Shown here piece after piece: positions 24,809 to 33,948 of a stretch of DNA of 64,000 bases. The stretch's first letter is position 1. The number at the start of each line of letters is the position of its first letter. The notes under the pieces are model-generated. The model searched no databases. It saw only the letters and a list, made by a program, of their open reading frames with translations, and had not been told where the DNA came from. The translations under genes and the position numbers were made by a program. Source of the stretch: Acidimicrobiia bacterium (GTDB lineage Bacteria > Actinomycetota > Acidimicrobiia > Spongiisociales > Spongiisociaceae); the NCBI GenBank assembly GCA_022827785.1, contig JAJEIM010000003.1:35421-99420 (forward strand), in the 5' to 3' direction.

Positions 24809-26379
24809 CGCTTCCTCAGCGATCGGTACAGGCGCCAGCCGCGGAGCAGGGCCGAGATGGTGGAGAACCCGGCTCGCCGGGACCCTCTGCGACCCAGGTC
24901 GGCGAGTACGGTCATGGCGGCATTCTTGCCCGGCAGGCCGGACAAACCGCCGCCTGGGAAGGTGCCGGCGCCGGTCAGGTAGAGCCAGGGGACGGCGGTC
25001 CGGTGACCGCGGCCGGCGCCGGGCCGGAGCGAGAACATCTGGTCGATGGTCATGTCGATGTGGTTGGGATTGCCGAATCTGGCGCCGGTGCGTTTCTCCC
25101 AGTCGACGGGACCGGCCACGCGCAGGTCGACGATCCGGTCCTCGAGCGACTCGCCCGTGATGGCCCGGTAGCCGTCGATCACCCGCTCCGCATGCCTTGA
25201 CATTGCGGCCTCGGTCCACTCCCCATCCCTGGGGCGGGCCGGCACGAAGGTCGACAACCAGGCGACGCCGCCCCCGTCCGGCGCGGCCGACGGGTCCAGG
25301 GCCGAGGGCGAGGCCCAGAGCATGGCCGCCTCCGACGGATGGATCCCCGCGGCGATCTCGCCGAACGACCTGGCCATGGAGCCGGGGTGTTGCTGGAGCA
25401 GCCAGAGAGCCTCGGGGTGGCCGAACCTACCGGGCTCGGCCTCGGTGGACAGCGCCAGATCCACCTTGAACTCGGCGACGTTGAGCGATCCGCTGGTCAC
25501 CATCCGGGCCACCTCGTCGAGCTCGGGCACGGGCTCGGCCATGAGCCGGCTGGTGCGCACCACGTCAAGCGCCGAGACCACCAGGTCGAAGGAGGAGGTG
25601 TCGCCCTGCGCGGTCGTGATCCTCGACTTGGCGCCCGATCGATCGACCGACTCAACCGCCGCGTCCGTACGGATCTTCCCCCCGGCCGACTCGAGGGCGC
25701 CGACCAGAGCATTGACGAGTTGGACCGAGCCGCCGACCGGGCGCCCGGCGCCGTGGCCGTGGGAACCGGCCAGCAGCAGACCGAACAGGCCGGAACCGGG
25801 CAGCCACGGAGGGATCTGGCTGAACGCCCCGTACATGGTGAGCGCGGCGGCCAGGTGCGGATCGGCTACATGTGCTCCAACCACCTTCTCCGCTGAAGCC
25901 AGGACCGTCCGGAGCGGGTCGAACCCTGCGATGGGTCCCAACTCGGCGATCTGCGCCGTTGACGGCGGAGTGGTGAAGGCGTCCATCATCCCCAGCAGGG
26001 CGGCTCCCAGCCCGGCCAGCCGCTCGTAACCCTCCACGTCGCCGGGGTCGATGCCGTCGAAGCCCTCCAGAGTGGTGGATAGATCCTTGTGGAACAGCAG
26101 CCGGACGCCGTCCCCGAAACCGGCGCCGACCGAAACGTCCCGGAAGGCGTATTCCAGGCCGAACCGGGCCAGACCCAACTCCGCGGCGATGCCGAGGATC
26201 ATGCCGTGGTCGATGGCGCCCCGTTCCAGCCGGTGGCCCGACGGGAGATGTTCGGTCCATATACACCCGCCCGCCGTGGTGTTGGCCTCGAATACGGTGA
26301 CATCGAGGCCGGCATCGGCCAGAAAGCACGCGCAGACCAGGCCGTTGTGTCCCCCTCCGATCACCGCCACCCGCGTCAT
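24805..26379 (-). CDS. Phytoene-desaturase-type FAD oxidoreductase
   Basis: 524 residues. The N-terminal FAD motif VAVIGGGHNGLVCACFL (4-20) and the following TTAGGCIWTE segment match CrtI/CrtO-like amine-oxidase-superfamily proteins. The C-terminal part retains the flavin-binding LYLTGAGTFPGGGLSGLPGKN signature in two overlapping halves. Members desaturate, isomerise or oxidise hydrophobic substrates. No carotenoid genes surround it. It overlaps the upstream amidohydrolase and downstream methyltransferase genes by four bases each, so it is a committed part of the operon. Redox chemistry on the operon's substrate is more plausible than carotenoid synthesis. Confidence 0.85.
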   Translation of the reverse strand: MTRVAVIGGGHNGLVCACFLADAGLDVTVFEANTTAGGCIWTEHLPSGHRLERGAIDHGMILGIAAELGLARFGLEYAFRDVSVGAGFGDGVRLLFHKDLSTTLEGFDGIDPGDVEGYERLAGLGAALLGMMDAFTTPPSTAQIAELGPIAGFDPLRTVLASAEKVVGAHVADPHLAAALTMYGAFSQIPPWLPGSGLFGLLLAGSHGHGAGRPVGGSVQLVNALVGALESAGGKIRTDAAVESVDRSGAKSRITTAQGDTSSFDLVVSALDVVRTSRLMAEPVPELDEVARMVTSGSLNVAEFKVDLALSTEAEPGRFGHPEALWLLQQHPGSMARSFGEIAAGIHPSEAAMLWASPSALDPSAAPDGGGVAWLSTFVPARPRDGEWTEAAMSRHAERVIDGYRAITGESLEDRIVDLRVAGPVDWEKRTGARFGNPNHIDMTIDQMFSLRPGAGRGHRTAVPWLYLTGAGTFPGGGLSGLPGKNAAMTVLADLGRRGSRRAGFSTISALLRGWRLYRSLRKR

Positions 26380-27761
26380 AGGAGGGAGTGAACCCCGCTC
26401 AGCCCCGCTTCTTCGACCACTGCGCGGGCCAGCGCCCGCCCGCGCCCGATCTGGGCGGCCTCGTCGATGGTGGTCAGGGACCGTTCCGCGAGGAGCCGGC
26501 GCCCCTCAACCCAGACGTCGCTGACCGAGGCGGGACCGGCGCAGTAGACGACCTGCTGGTATGGGTCGTGGATCGCGGCCAGCTCGACCGTTCCCCGGAG
26601 CAGGACCAGGTCGGCCCGCTTCCCGGCTTCCAGGCTGCCCACCCGATCATCCATGCCCAGCACCCTGGCGCCGCCCATGGTGGCCATCTCGAGCACCGTC
26701 TCGGCAGAGATCACCGCCGGGTCCAACTCGTGGACCTTCTGGAGGAGGGCGGCTATCTTCACGGCCTCGAGCATGTTCTGGGAGTCGTTGGAGGCCGCCC
26801 CGTCGGTTCCGATTCCAATCTCGAGACCGGCGGCTCGCAGGCGCGCCAGCGGGCACACGCCCGAACCCAGGATCATGTTGGCGACCGGGTTGTGGGCTAT
26901 CCCTGCCCGCGCCGAGGCCAGCATCTCGATGTCCTCCTGGGTGACCCAGATGGCGTGAGCCGCTAGAAGCGGTACGTCGAGGAAGCCCAGATGGCGGGCT
27001 TGGGACACCGGGCGGCGCCCCCATCGCAGAGAGGCGTGAACAACCTCCTCCCGCACTTCGGAGAGGTGGGTGTGAACCCCCCAGCCGTTCTCGAGGCAGG
27101 CCGCCGCGCCGGCTTCGAGCAACTCGTCGGACTGCCCGAGCAGGGTCCCGATACCGTACCGGAATCCCAGCAGGCCGGACTCCCGCGCGGCGGCCGCCAA
27201 GTCGTGATGCTCCTCGAGAACCTCATCCACCGACATCGGAGGTGCAGAGGAGGTGTCGCCCAGGGCATCCTCGGCGCCGAAGCTCACCGCGCCTCGAAGA
27301 CCCACCTCCGCTAGGCCTTCCGCAACACCCAGCGAGGCCCGGGTACCGGGATTGGAGTGGACGAACATGTCGTTGACGCACGTCACCCCGGAACGGATCA
27401 TCTCGGCCGCCTTGAGGATGGTCCCCTCCCGCGCCATCTCCGCGGTCAGGTTCCTCGAGACGGGAGTGACCAGGCGTTCGCCCCATTCGTAGAGGGTCAG
27501 CTCCGAGCCCATACCCGGAATGAGCGCCTCTGAGAGGTGGGTGTGGGCGTTGATGAGACCCGGAAGCACGATGCTGTGCTCGTCGCCCACCACGGCCACG
27601 TCTGGATGCTGCCTCCTCAACTCCCGGTAAGGACCTACCCAGGTGATCCCGCCACCCTCGATATGGACGGCCCCGTCCTCGATGGCGCCATCGGGTCCCA
27701 TGGTCAGCACCCAGGCGCCCCGAACGATCAACTGCTCGCCGGGAGGAACGGAAGGCGGCAT
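26376..27761 (-). CDS. TRZ/ATZ-family amidohydrolase (second paralogue)
   Basis: 461 residues from ATG at 27761, sharing one base with the aminotransferase stop (TGATG). Zinc-site motifs are NAHTHLSEALI (HxH), WGVHTHLSEVREE (His), LLAAHAIWVTQED (His) and IGTDGAASNDS (Asp). It is close to the product of 21362-22714 across its length, suggesting paralogues acting on related compounds. The family deaminates or dechlorinates purines, adenosine derivatives, triazines and other N-heterocycles. Within this operon it overlaps the oxidoreductase gene downstream by four bases. The true substrate cannot be set from sequence alone. Confidence 0.9.
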   Translation of the reverse strand: MPPSVPPGEQLIVRGAWVLTMGPDGAIEDGAVHIEGGGITWVGPYRELRRQHPDVAVVGDEHSIVLPGLINAHTHLSEALIPGMGSELTLYEWGERLVTPVSRNLTAEMAREGTILKAAEMIRSGVTCVNDMFVHSNPGTRASLGVAEGLAEVGLRGAVSFGAEDALGDTSSAPPMSVDEVLEEHHDLAAAARESGLLGFRYGIGTLLGQSDELLEAGAAACLENGWGVHTHLSEVREEVVHASLRWGRRPVSQARHLGFLDVPLLAAHAIWVTQEDIEMLASARAGIAHNPVANMILGSGVCPLARLRAAGLEIGIGTDGAASNDSQNMLEAVKIAALLQKVHELDPAVISAETVLEMATMGGARVLGMDDRVGSLEAGKRADLVLLRGTVELAAIHDPYQQVVYCAGPASVSDVWVEGRRLLAERSLTTIDEAAQIGRGRALARAVVEEAGLSGVHSLL

Positions 27762-29026
27762 CAGCCCTCCAGGGTGTTCAGGGAGCTTTCCAGGATCCCG
27801 AGGAACCGGTCGATGTGTTCCTGCTCGACCACCAGCGGTGGGGCCACCCGGACCGTTCCGGCCGAGTTGAGCATCGACCCGACCACGACCCCCCGGCGGG
27901 CCATCTCCTCCACCAGGGGCTGAGCCAGCTCGGCCGGTTGAACGTCGAATGCACACCACAGGCCCATGCCGCGGATGCCTGCCAACGTCCCGGGATGGTT
28001 CCGGCGGACGGAACGGAGGCCGCTGCGGAGGTACTCCCCCATATCCGCGGCCCGCTCCACCAGGCCCTGGTCCCGGATCACGTCGAAGGCGGCTATGGCG
28101 GCGGAGCAGGAGACCGGGTTCCCGCCGAAGGTGGTGAGGTGGGACAGGGGCGGGTCCAGGAAGGTGGAGAAGATCTCGGCGGTGGAGATGAAGGCGCCCA
28201 GGGGAAGGCCGCCCCCGAAGGCCTTGGCCACGGTGATGACGTCGGGCGTCACCCCCCAGTTCTGGCATGAGAACCACTTGCCGGAGCGCCCCATGCCGCC
28301 CTGGACCTCGTCGCAGATCAGTAACGCGCCCCGCTCGGTACAGAGCTCCCGGAGCCCCGGAAGGAACCCGTCCGAAGGGATGCGAACCCCGCCCTCGCCC
28401 TGGATGGGCTCGACGATGACCGCCGCTATGGCGTCGTCTATGGCCCGGTCGGCCGCATCGAGGTCGTCGAAGGGAGCGAAGCGCACCGGTTCGAGAAGGG
28501 GCTCGAACGGCTTGCGCCATTCCTCCCGCCAGGTCACGGAGAGCGAGCCCAACGTGCGCCCATGGAACGAACGCTGGAACGCGACGAACCCCGGACGGCC
28601 CGTGTACTTGCGGGCCAGCTTCAAAGCGCCCTCCGTTGCCTCCGTGCCGGTACTCGTGAGAAAGGCCACATCCAGATCGCCGGGCGTGACCGAGGCCAGC
28701 CGCCGGGCGATCTCGACCTGCGGAGGCAGGGTGAACCGGCCGTACACGTCAATGTGGGAGAACCGGGCTACTTGCTCCTGGACGGCCTTGACCACCGCCG
28801 GATGGCAATGACCCAGGTTGGAGACCGCGATGCCCGAGATCATGTCGAGAAGGACACGGCCCTCGGCGGTCTTGAGCGAGCAGCCGGCCGCGTCCACGAT
28901 CACGTTTTCCTTGATGCCGGGAACTGTCTGGCAAAGGTGGCGGACGAAGTCGTTCCGGTAGCTGTCGGCCTCGAGGGCGGACATCTCCGGGTGGTGGTCG
29001 AGTTGCTTGCCGGCAGGATCGCTCAT
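27761..29026 (-). CDS. Class III aminotransferase (acetylornithine/4-aminobutyrate type)
   Basis: 421 residues. The PLP lysine is in VITVAKAFGGGLPLGA, with the upstream Asp in LLICDEVQGGMGRSG that contacts the pyridine nitrogen and the phosphate-binding STGTEATEGALKLAR. The length and motifs fit omega-amino acid or diamine transaminases such as those for 4-aminobutyrate, beta-alanine or putrescine. If the operon opens cyclic amides or dihydropyrimidine-like rings, this enzyme could remove the amino group of the resulting omega-amino acid. It starts 15 bases after the class II aldolase gene and is coupled to the amidohydrolase downstream. Confidence 0.92.
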   Translation of the reverse strand: MSDPAGKQLDHHPEMSALEADSYRNDFVRHLCQTVPGIKENVIVDAAGCSLKTAEGRVLLDMISGIAVSNLGHCHPAVVKAVQEQVARFSHIDVYGRFTLPPQVEIARRLASVTPGDLDVAFLTSTGTEATEGALKLARKYTGRPGFVAFQRSFHGRTLGSLSVTWREEWRKPFEPLLEPVRFAPFDDLDAADRAIDDAIAAVIVEPIQGEGGVRIPSDGFLPGLRELCTERGALLICDEVQGGMGRSGKWFSCQNWGVTPDVITVAKAFGGGLPLGAFISTAEIFSTFLDPPLSHLTTFGGNPVSCSAAIAAFDVIRDQGLVERAADMGEYLRSGLRSVRRNHPGTLAGIRGMGLWCAFDVQPAELAQPLVEEMARRGVVVGSMLNSAGTVRVAPPLVVEQEHIDRFLGILESSLNTLEG

Positions 29027-29041
29027 CGTGGACTCCCCTCT

Positions 29042-29725
29042 CTATTCCGGATCCGGAGCGAAGGACCGGCGCATCCACTCCCGGGCGCGAACCAGTTCCG
29101 GGGCCGAGTCGGCCAGGCGCCTGTCCCAGGTGTATTCGCGGATCGTCGCCGGCGTGATACCGGCGCTGCGAACCTGGATCGCCACCCGCGCTCGCTCCTC
29201 CAGGTACCACAGACGCGTGGACGCCTCCAGCAGGTCGGCGCCCACGGCCAGGCACCCGTTGGAGGCCAGCAGGACGCTGTGATCGTCCCCCAGGGTCCGA
29301 GCCACCGCGTCTCCGGCATCGGCGGTCTTGACCAGCTCGATGTCCGGGTGCGTCCGGACGGTACGACCCGCCATGCCTCCGAGTCCATGCAGCAGGGGAA
29401 GCGACTCGGACGACACCCCCCAGGTCACCACGTATGGCGGGTGTCCGCGGCAGATCGCTCCCACATCGGGTCGGGCATCGTAGATGGCCGCGTGCATAGG
29501 CAATTCCAGCGGGGTAGCGCCGGTTGGCCCGCCGGTCGGCACACCGGACTCGACCCGGATCACATCGTCGGCCGTAGCCTCGAACAGCGGGCTGGTGCTG
29601 GTGATCAGGAACCCGGACGGAGTGCGGGCGGAGACGTGTCCGAAGGCCTCGACCAGGCCGGCGGAAGCCAGCATGCGAGCAGTCGACGCGACGTCGCTCC
29701 GCAGTTGCTCCAAGTCCTCGCTCAT
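29042..29725 (-). CDS. Class II aldolase/adducin-family protein
   Basis: 227 residues from ATG at 29725, which overlaps the upstream stop as ATGA; Met at 29740 is less likely. Family motifs are GLVEAFGHVSAR near the N-terminus, LPMHAAIYDARPDVGAICRG with the first zinc histidine and the acid residue nearby, and the later SNGCLAVG loop. Zinc-dependent relatives include fuculose-phosphate aldolase and decarboxylases of hydroxy-substituted aromatic acids. It may cleave a carbon-carbon bond or decarboxylate an intermediate. The middle histidine pair seen in fuculose aldolase (GHP followed later by HG) is only partly kept, so the exact activity is uncertain. Confidence 0.85.
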   Translation of the reverse strand: MSEDLEQLRSDVASTARMLASAGLVEAFGHVSARTPSGFLITSTSPLFEATADDVIRVESGVPTGGPTGATPLELPMHAAIYDARPDVGAICRGHPPYVVTWGVSSESLPLLHGLGGMAGRTVRTHPDIELVKTADAGDAVARTLGDDHSVLLASNGCLAVGADLLEASTRLWYLEERARVAIQVRSAGITPATIREYTWDRRLADSAPELVRAREWMRRSFAPDPE

Positions 29726-30756
29726 ACGCCGGCGAGCCATCCGGTGAGATGGGTGAGCGCCTCGGGCAGGCCGAGCGGGGTGTCGTTCCCGTCCCCGCGG
29801 GCATAGATCGCCCGCACCGCGGCCGGCGTAGCCGAGCGACCCTCCGCCTCCAACCGCCCCGCCAGGCGCCGGCGGGCGTCCTCGAGTTGATCCTGGGTGG
29901 GCATCATCGTGACCAGGCCGGTAGCGCCCTCCAGGACGCCGACCAGCTTGACCGGCCCGGTCGTGCCCTTCCGGGACCGTGGTAGACCCTCCGCCCGCCG
30001 GAACGCCTCATCGGCCAGGAAGCTCCTGTGGGTCAGTCCCGGCGAGACCCACGCCGCTATTCCGGCATAGGCCGGCGACAGCCGGACCAGGCAGCGGCGG
30101 ATGATCGCGGCCAGGTAGTTGTGGGTCTCGGCAAAGGCCTGGCGCTCGGCCGGGCCCCACCTCCACTTCCCGTTGGCGAGTTGGGTGGCCGTGCAGTCGG
30201 GCCGCTCGGGCGACACCGAGGTCCCGCGCGCCTCGAAAAGTCCGGGGTCGTCGTAGCAGGCGGCGGGACTCGGGGCATCCCGCCAGTAGTAGATATGGGG
30301 ATAGGGCACGATCGCCATCGGCTCGGAGAGCACGAACCGATCCAGGAAGACGTCGCCGCGCCGGAGCGGCCCGTCATGGAGTAGGTCCGGACTCTCCCCG
30401 TCGTCGAGGTAGCCGGCCAGCTCCGCCGGGGCGGTGGAGTCGCCATCGGGACGCCAGCCCGCTTCCAGCAACGCACGGTTGATGGCCCGATGCTCCCGGC
30501 TGGTCGAGTAGGGCTTGTACTTGGTGCAGGGGATCAGGAGCGCCACCCGCCGCGCTCCGACGGGCGTGGGCGGCGGGGTCCACTCCTCGCCGATGTAGTG
30601 ATGCCAGTCGGATATCTGCGGGTGCTGCATGCCGTCGAGGTTGGCCTGCGGCGAGTAGAACCGGAGGGACAGGTCGAGCTCGAAGGGTGGGCGGATCTTG
30701 CGCGCCGATTCGGCCAGGCGGGCTGCATCCGGCTCGAGTTGCGTAATCGTGGTCAT
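29722..30756 (-). CDS. Uncharacterised protein with DUF5591-like segment
   Basis: 344 residues, preceded by AAGGAG. I do not recognise a confident function. The segment ALLIPCTKYKPYSTSREHR (about residues 71-89) strongly recalls the PCSxxKPYSxSxSH signature of the DUF5591 domain found beside archaeosine-type tRNA-guanine transglycosylases. A conserved-looking HIYYWRDAPSPAACYDD follows. The protein has no signal peptide or membrane segment. It is coupled to the aldolase gene by an ATGA overlap and lies 16 bases from the DUF1989 gene, so it belongs to the operon rather than to tRNA modification. A role in handling a deazapurine- or cyclic-amide-like molecule is only a guess. Confidence 0.6.
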   Translation of the reverse strand: MTTITQLEPDAARLAESARKIRPPFELDLSLRFYSPQANLDGMQHPQISDWHHYIGEEWTPPPTPVGARRVALLIPCTKYKPYSTSREHRAINRALLEAGWRPDGDSTAPAELAGYLDDGESPDLLHDGPLRRGDVFLDRFVLSEPMAIVPYPHIYYWRDAPSPAACYDDPGLFEARGTSVSPERPDCTATQLANGKWRWGPAERQAFAETHNYLAAIIRRCLVRLSPAYAGIAAWVSPGLTHRSFLADEAFRRAEGLPRSRKGTTGPVKLVGVLEGATGLVTMMPTQDQLEDARRRLAGRLEAEGRSATPAAVRAIYARGDGNDTPLGLPEALTHLTGWLAGV

Positions 30757-30772
30757 CAGGTTCTCCTTGTGC

Positions 30773-31375
30773 CTAGCCGTCCCGCAGCCTCATCAACATG
30801 GAGGTCGGGTTGAAGTCGTTGCATGGGGTGAGGTCCTGGGGGCAGGCGGACAGGAGCACCACCAGATCCTCATGGGCCAGCAGGGTCATCGTGGCGCCCG
30901 CATCGTGGGCGGCCGGGTCGGTCACCACCGCCCCCTCATCGGTCACCCGGTTGTGCATGAACACGTTCCAGGCCATCTCGCCGTGTAGTTCGAGGTCCTC
31001 CCCGAGCAGATCGCGCGCCTGGTAGAGGTTGGCCAGGCAATGGTCGTGATCGTCCAGGTCGTAGTCTCGCTTGAAACGCTCGTGGTCGCAGCACGGAACG
31101 ATGATGTCGTGGCGCTCCACGTCATCCCGGAGGATGGTGAACACCGGGTTGCGGCGGTTGGAGAACACCTGCGACCCGGTCGCCAGCTCGATCGAGGCGT
31201 TGCACGACACCGTGTGGGTCGGGGACAGGTACTCGGAGGGATCGTTACGGAACCAAGCGATCAGGTCGCCGACCTGGTGGCCTTCGACATCGACTATGTC
31301 CAGCATCTGTCCCTTGCGCATGTAGACGCCCCGACCCTCCCGGGCCGGAACGATGACTTCGGCTGATTGGTTCAT
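30773..31375 (-). CDS. DUF1989 (urea carboxylase-associated) protein
   Basis: 200 residues, with AGGAGAAGGA before the ATG. The order of conserved segments matches DUF1989: VEGHQVGDLIAWF, SPTHTVSCNASIELATGSQVF, a CCDHERF cysteine/histidine cluster, then MAWNVFMHNRVT and SACPQDLTPCNDFNPT. Cysteines and histidines suggest a metal site. Family members usually sit beside urea carboxylase or amidohydrolase genes in nitrogen-compound catabolism, and their biochemical role is undecided. Here the neighbours are an enamidase-like gene (35-base gap) and the DUF5591-like gene, which supports a role in degrading a nitrogen compound. It acts in the cytoplasm. Confidence 0.85.
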   Translation of the reverse strand: MNQSAEVIVPAREGRGVYMRKGQMLDIVDVEGHQVGDLIAWFRNDPSEYLSPTHTVSCNASIELATGSQVFSNRRNPVFTILRDDVERHDIIVPCCDHERFKRDYDLDDHDHCLANLYQARDLLGEDLELHGEMAWNVFMHNRVTDEGAVVTDPAAHDAGATMTLLAHEDLVVLLSACPQDLTPCNDFNPTSMLMRLRDG

Positions 31376-31410
31376 TCCTTCTCCTGTTGCTCGTTCTCGG
31401 TTTAGCCGGC

Positions 31411-32607
31411 TCAGACGTGGGCCGAGCCGGGGAGTTCCCCGATGTCCGGCGTCACCGTCACCTGGCGGGCCGCGGCGGGGGTGTTACGGCTCCGCAGGGC
31501 ACGGATCCGGCCGTCGATCAGGACAGCGTTGATGCCCGGAATGTCGCCCCTGGACAGGGCGCCGAGGGCGTCGCCGCCATAAGATCCCCAGGGGGCGTCG
31601 GCGATCACCAGGTCGGCCGCGCGGCCCACCTCAACCTTCCCCGCATCCAGGCCATAGACGTCGGCGGTCACGCCCGACGCCCATGCCCACACGGTGGCCG
31701 GGTCGGCACCGGTGAGCGAGGACAGTTCGGCCATCGTCTTGAGCATGCCCAGCGGCATGACGCCGGTTCCGGTGGGTGTGTCCGATCCGATGATCACCCG
31801 GTGCTCCGCCCCGTGTTCGAGGACCGCCTCCACCAAGTGGATGGCGCTCCGCAGGTTGCCGGCCTGGACGATCTGGAGCACGAGTTCGGTGGTTGTGACG
31901 ATCTCCAGCAGACCCTCGTCATCGAGAGACGAAGGACCGCCGTTGATATGACCGCAGACGTCGGGCCGCAGCAGCATCAGGTGCTCGGTCGTGATCGGCT
32001 TCGAACCCGGGATGGACGCCCCGCCGGAATGGCACATCACCTTGATCCCGACGTCCTGCGCGGCCCGCACCTGGGGAAGTCCGTCGGCCGGGTCCTCGTA
32101 CCGGCCGAACCCGAACTTGGCCAGGCGCACACCCTGGTCCGCCAGGTAGCGGAAGTGCTCCGGTCGGAGGGTCGGCTCGAGCACCACCGCACCGCCGTTG
32201 ACCTTCATCCCGTTGGGCCGGTAGTTGCTCCACGACCGCTGGGCGAACACCGCCAGAGCCACCACCCCGTCGGCATCGTGGGGTCTCCCCGGTGCGTGGA
32301 TCTCTCCGGGCGAGATGACCTGGGTGATACCTCCGTGGACGTATGAACTGAGGAATCCGACCGCGTTCTGGCGGGGCGTGAAGTCACCGATGACGACATG
32401 GCAGTGGGAATCGATCAGCCCCGGCCCCACGGTGGCGCCATTGGCATCGATCACCTGGTCGGCATGCTCGTAGCCCTCGGCGGATCCGATCGAGGCAATC
32501 GATCCGTCTTCCATGAACAGCGCCTCGGCATCGGCGACCGGACGGGCCAGGTCACCCGTGACCAGGGTCCCTATATTGACGATCGCGGTCCGGCGCGGCC
32601 TGTCCAC
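31411..32607 (-). CDS. Enamidase-like amidohydrolase
   Basis: 398 residues from GTG at 32607. Motifs correspond closely to the enamidase of anaerobic nicotinate breakdown in Eubacterium barkeri: SHCHVVIGDFTPRQ with the HxH metal pair, VKVNGGAVVLEPTLRPE, CHSGGASIPGS, CGHINGGPSS, QIVQAGN, GSDTPTGTGVMPLG and the ending SRNTPAA. That enzyme hydrolyses a cyclic enamide, 1,4,5,6-tetrahydro-6-oxonicotinate, to release ammonia and a formyl acid. The organism here is probably aerobic, so the substrate may be a different six-membered unsaturated lactam. It follows the AA_synth gene with a four-base gap. This is the most informative gene of the operon. Confidence 0.88.
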   Translation of the reverse strand: MDRPRRTAIVNIGTLVTGDLARPVADAEALFMEDGSIASIGSAEGYEHADQVIDANGATVGPGLIDSHCHVVIGDFTPRQNAVGFLSSYVHGGITQVISPGEIHAPGRPHDADGVVALAVFAQRSWSNYRPNGMKVNGGAVVLEPTLRPEHFRYLADQGVRLAKFGFGRYEDPADGLPQVRAAQDVGIKVMCHSGGASIPGSKPITTEHLMLLRPDVCGHINGGPSSLDDEGLLEIVTTTELVLQIVQAGNLRSAIHLVEAVLEHGAEHRVIIGSDTPTGTGVMPLGMLKTMAELSSLTGADPATVWAWASGVTADVYGLDAGKVEVGRAADLVIADAPWGSYGGDALGALSRGDIPGINAVLIDGRIRALRSRNTPAAARQVTVTPDIGELPGSAHV

Positions 32608-32611
32608 CGAG

Positions 32612-33193
32612 TTACACCAGCCCGTCCTCGCCGATCACGTCTGCGGCCGCCAGGCCTCCCATCCGGGCGTTGAGCCTCCCCCGGTTGGCGACCCCCACGG
32701 CCACCAGCACCTCGTCCGCGCGCGGGGCGTCGCCGGGATACAGCGTGATGGCGTCGTAGTGATCCCGGACGTAGAGGGCGTCCTTGTGGGCCAGCGGGAT
32801 GGTGATCGGGGTCCCCGCCGCCGCCACGATGGTGGCCGACGACATCCAGGCCACGCCCCCACCGAGGGCCTCCCGGAGCGGGTTGGCGAAAGCGGTGGAC
32901 AGGAACATGACCGCGTGCTCCTGCGATCCGTCGAGGCCGGCGATCCCCCCCTTGCCGTAGGACACCACCGGGTCTCCGAGGGCATCCAGGGCCATCTCGC
33001 CCATCAGACGCCCCAGGCCGACCGAGAACTCGACCGCCTCCGACAGGTCCTCTTGGTAGCTACCGGCGTAGGGATTCCGGATGACGGCCGCAACCACGGC
33101 CTTGCGGAGCGGCGTGTCCGCTTCGATCCCCTCCCGGATCCGCTCCTCCTCGACCTGGTTGATGACCTTTCTGATCGAGAAGTCGAGGCTCAC
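32612..33193 (-). CDS. AA_synth family protein (DUF1185/PF06684-like)
   Basis: 193 residues from GTG at 33193, overlapping the isochorismatase stop as GTGA and preceded by GGAGG; a longer frame upstream is spurious. Family signatures are RKAVVAAVIRNPYAGSYQ with the NP-Y pair, GLGRLMGEMALDALGDPV, YGKGGIAGLDGSQEHA and VAWMSSATIVAAAGTPI. The family is often annotated as an amino acid synthesis protein and occurs in gene clusters for cyclic amide, barbiturate-like or hydantoin breakdown. Some distant relatives act as ring-opening or amide hydrolases, but the biochemical role is not established. It is tightly coupled to two amide-hydrolase genes. Confidence 0.8.
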   Translation of the reverse strand: MSLDFSIRKVINQVEEERIREGIEADTPLRKAVVAAVIRNPYAGSYQEDLSEAVEFSVGLGRLMGEMALDALGDPVVSYGKGGIAGLDGSQEHAVMFLSTAFANPLREALGGGVAWMSSATIVAAAGTPITIPLAHKDALYVRDHYDAITLYPGDAPRADEVLVAVGVANRGRLNARMGGLAAADVIGEDGLV

Positions 33194-33945
33194 AGCGCCT
33201 CCGCCCGAGCCGCCTCGGCAGCCGGCGGGTAGGTGTCGTCGAACAGGCCCGCCGGCAGGTCCCCGAGGTAGCTGAGAACGTCGTCCAGGTCGGTGACGTC
33301 CACATACTTCATATGCAGGTCGAAGAGGGCGATCTTGTGTGACACCTCGCCGCGATCGAAGACCGCCTCGTGCGGGATGGTCACCTTGAAGTCGTTCGAG
33401 AGGGCATCCACCGCGCTGGCCCGGACGCACCCGCTGGTGGTGGTGCCGGTGAGGATCAGCGAATCGGCCCTCATCATGGTCAAGTGGCTCACCAACGGTG
33501 TCCCGAAAAAGGCGGACGGCTTGCGCTTCTCGATGAACAGGTCGTCGGGTCGGGGCGCCACCTCGGCCACGATCTCGTTGCCCATGTGGCCCATCACATC
33601 CACCTCGTCCTCCGCCCGGGTGCTCTTCAGCGACCAGATGCCGAGGTCGAAACCGTCGGCGCGGCGCGGGTTGGTGGTGTAGATGACCGGAAGGCGCTTG
33701 GCCCGCGCCACTTCGAGAATGTCCTGGATGGCCGGGATGCCCCGCTCCCAAGCCTCGGGCCCGCAGGAGTACCGCCACCGCTCGATCGATTCGAGGATCG
33801 GCTCGGCCCGATCCCCGCAGAAGTTGTAGTTGACGTCGATGACCATGATGGCGGGCCGTTCGCCGTACCCGGCTCGCTTGCCCCAACCGGCCGCTTCGAA
33901 GACCGTCCGATCGGTTTCGGTGAGGACGTCATCCCAGATAGCCAT
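33190..33945 (-). CDS. Isochorismatase-fold cysteine amidohydrolase (N-carbamoylsarcosine amidase/maleamate amidase type)
   Basis: 251 residues. The Asp-Lys-Cys triad is visible: Asp in MVIDVNYNFCGD, Lys in IEKRKPSAFFGT and Cys in TGTTTSGCVRASAVDA. The TTTSGCVR form is typical of N-carbamoylsarcosine amidase and maleamate amidohydrolase rather than of isochorismatases. Such enzymes cleave a terminal amide or N-carbamoyl group, giving ammonia (and CO2 for carbamoyl compounds). It lies three bases after the hydantoinase-like gene, and a hydantoinase product is classically an N-carbamoyl amino acid, so a two-step hydrolysis is plausible. Confidence 0.9.
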   Translation of the reverse strand: MAIWDDVLTETDRTVFEAAGWGKRAGYGERPAIMVIDVNYNFCGDRAEPILESIERWRYSCGPEAWERGIPAIQDILEVARAKRLPVIYTTNPRRADGFDLGIWSLKSTRAEDEVDVMGHMGNEIVAEVAPRPDDLFIEKRKPSAFFGTPLVSHLTMMRADSLILTGTTTSGCVRASAVDALSNDFKVTIPHEAVFDRGEVSHKIALFDLHMKYVDVTDLDDVLSYLGDLPAGLFDDTYPPAAEAARAEAL

Positions 33946-33948
33946 GTG

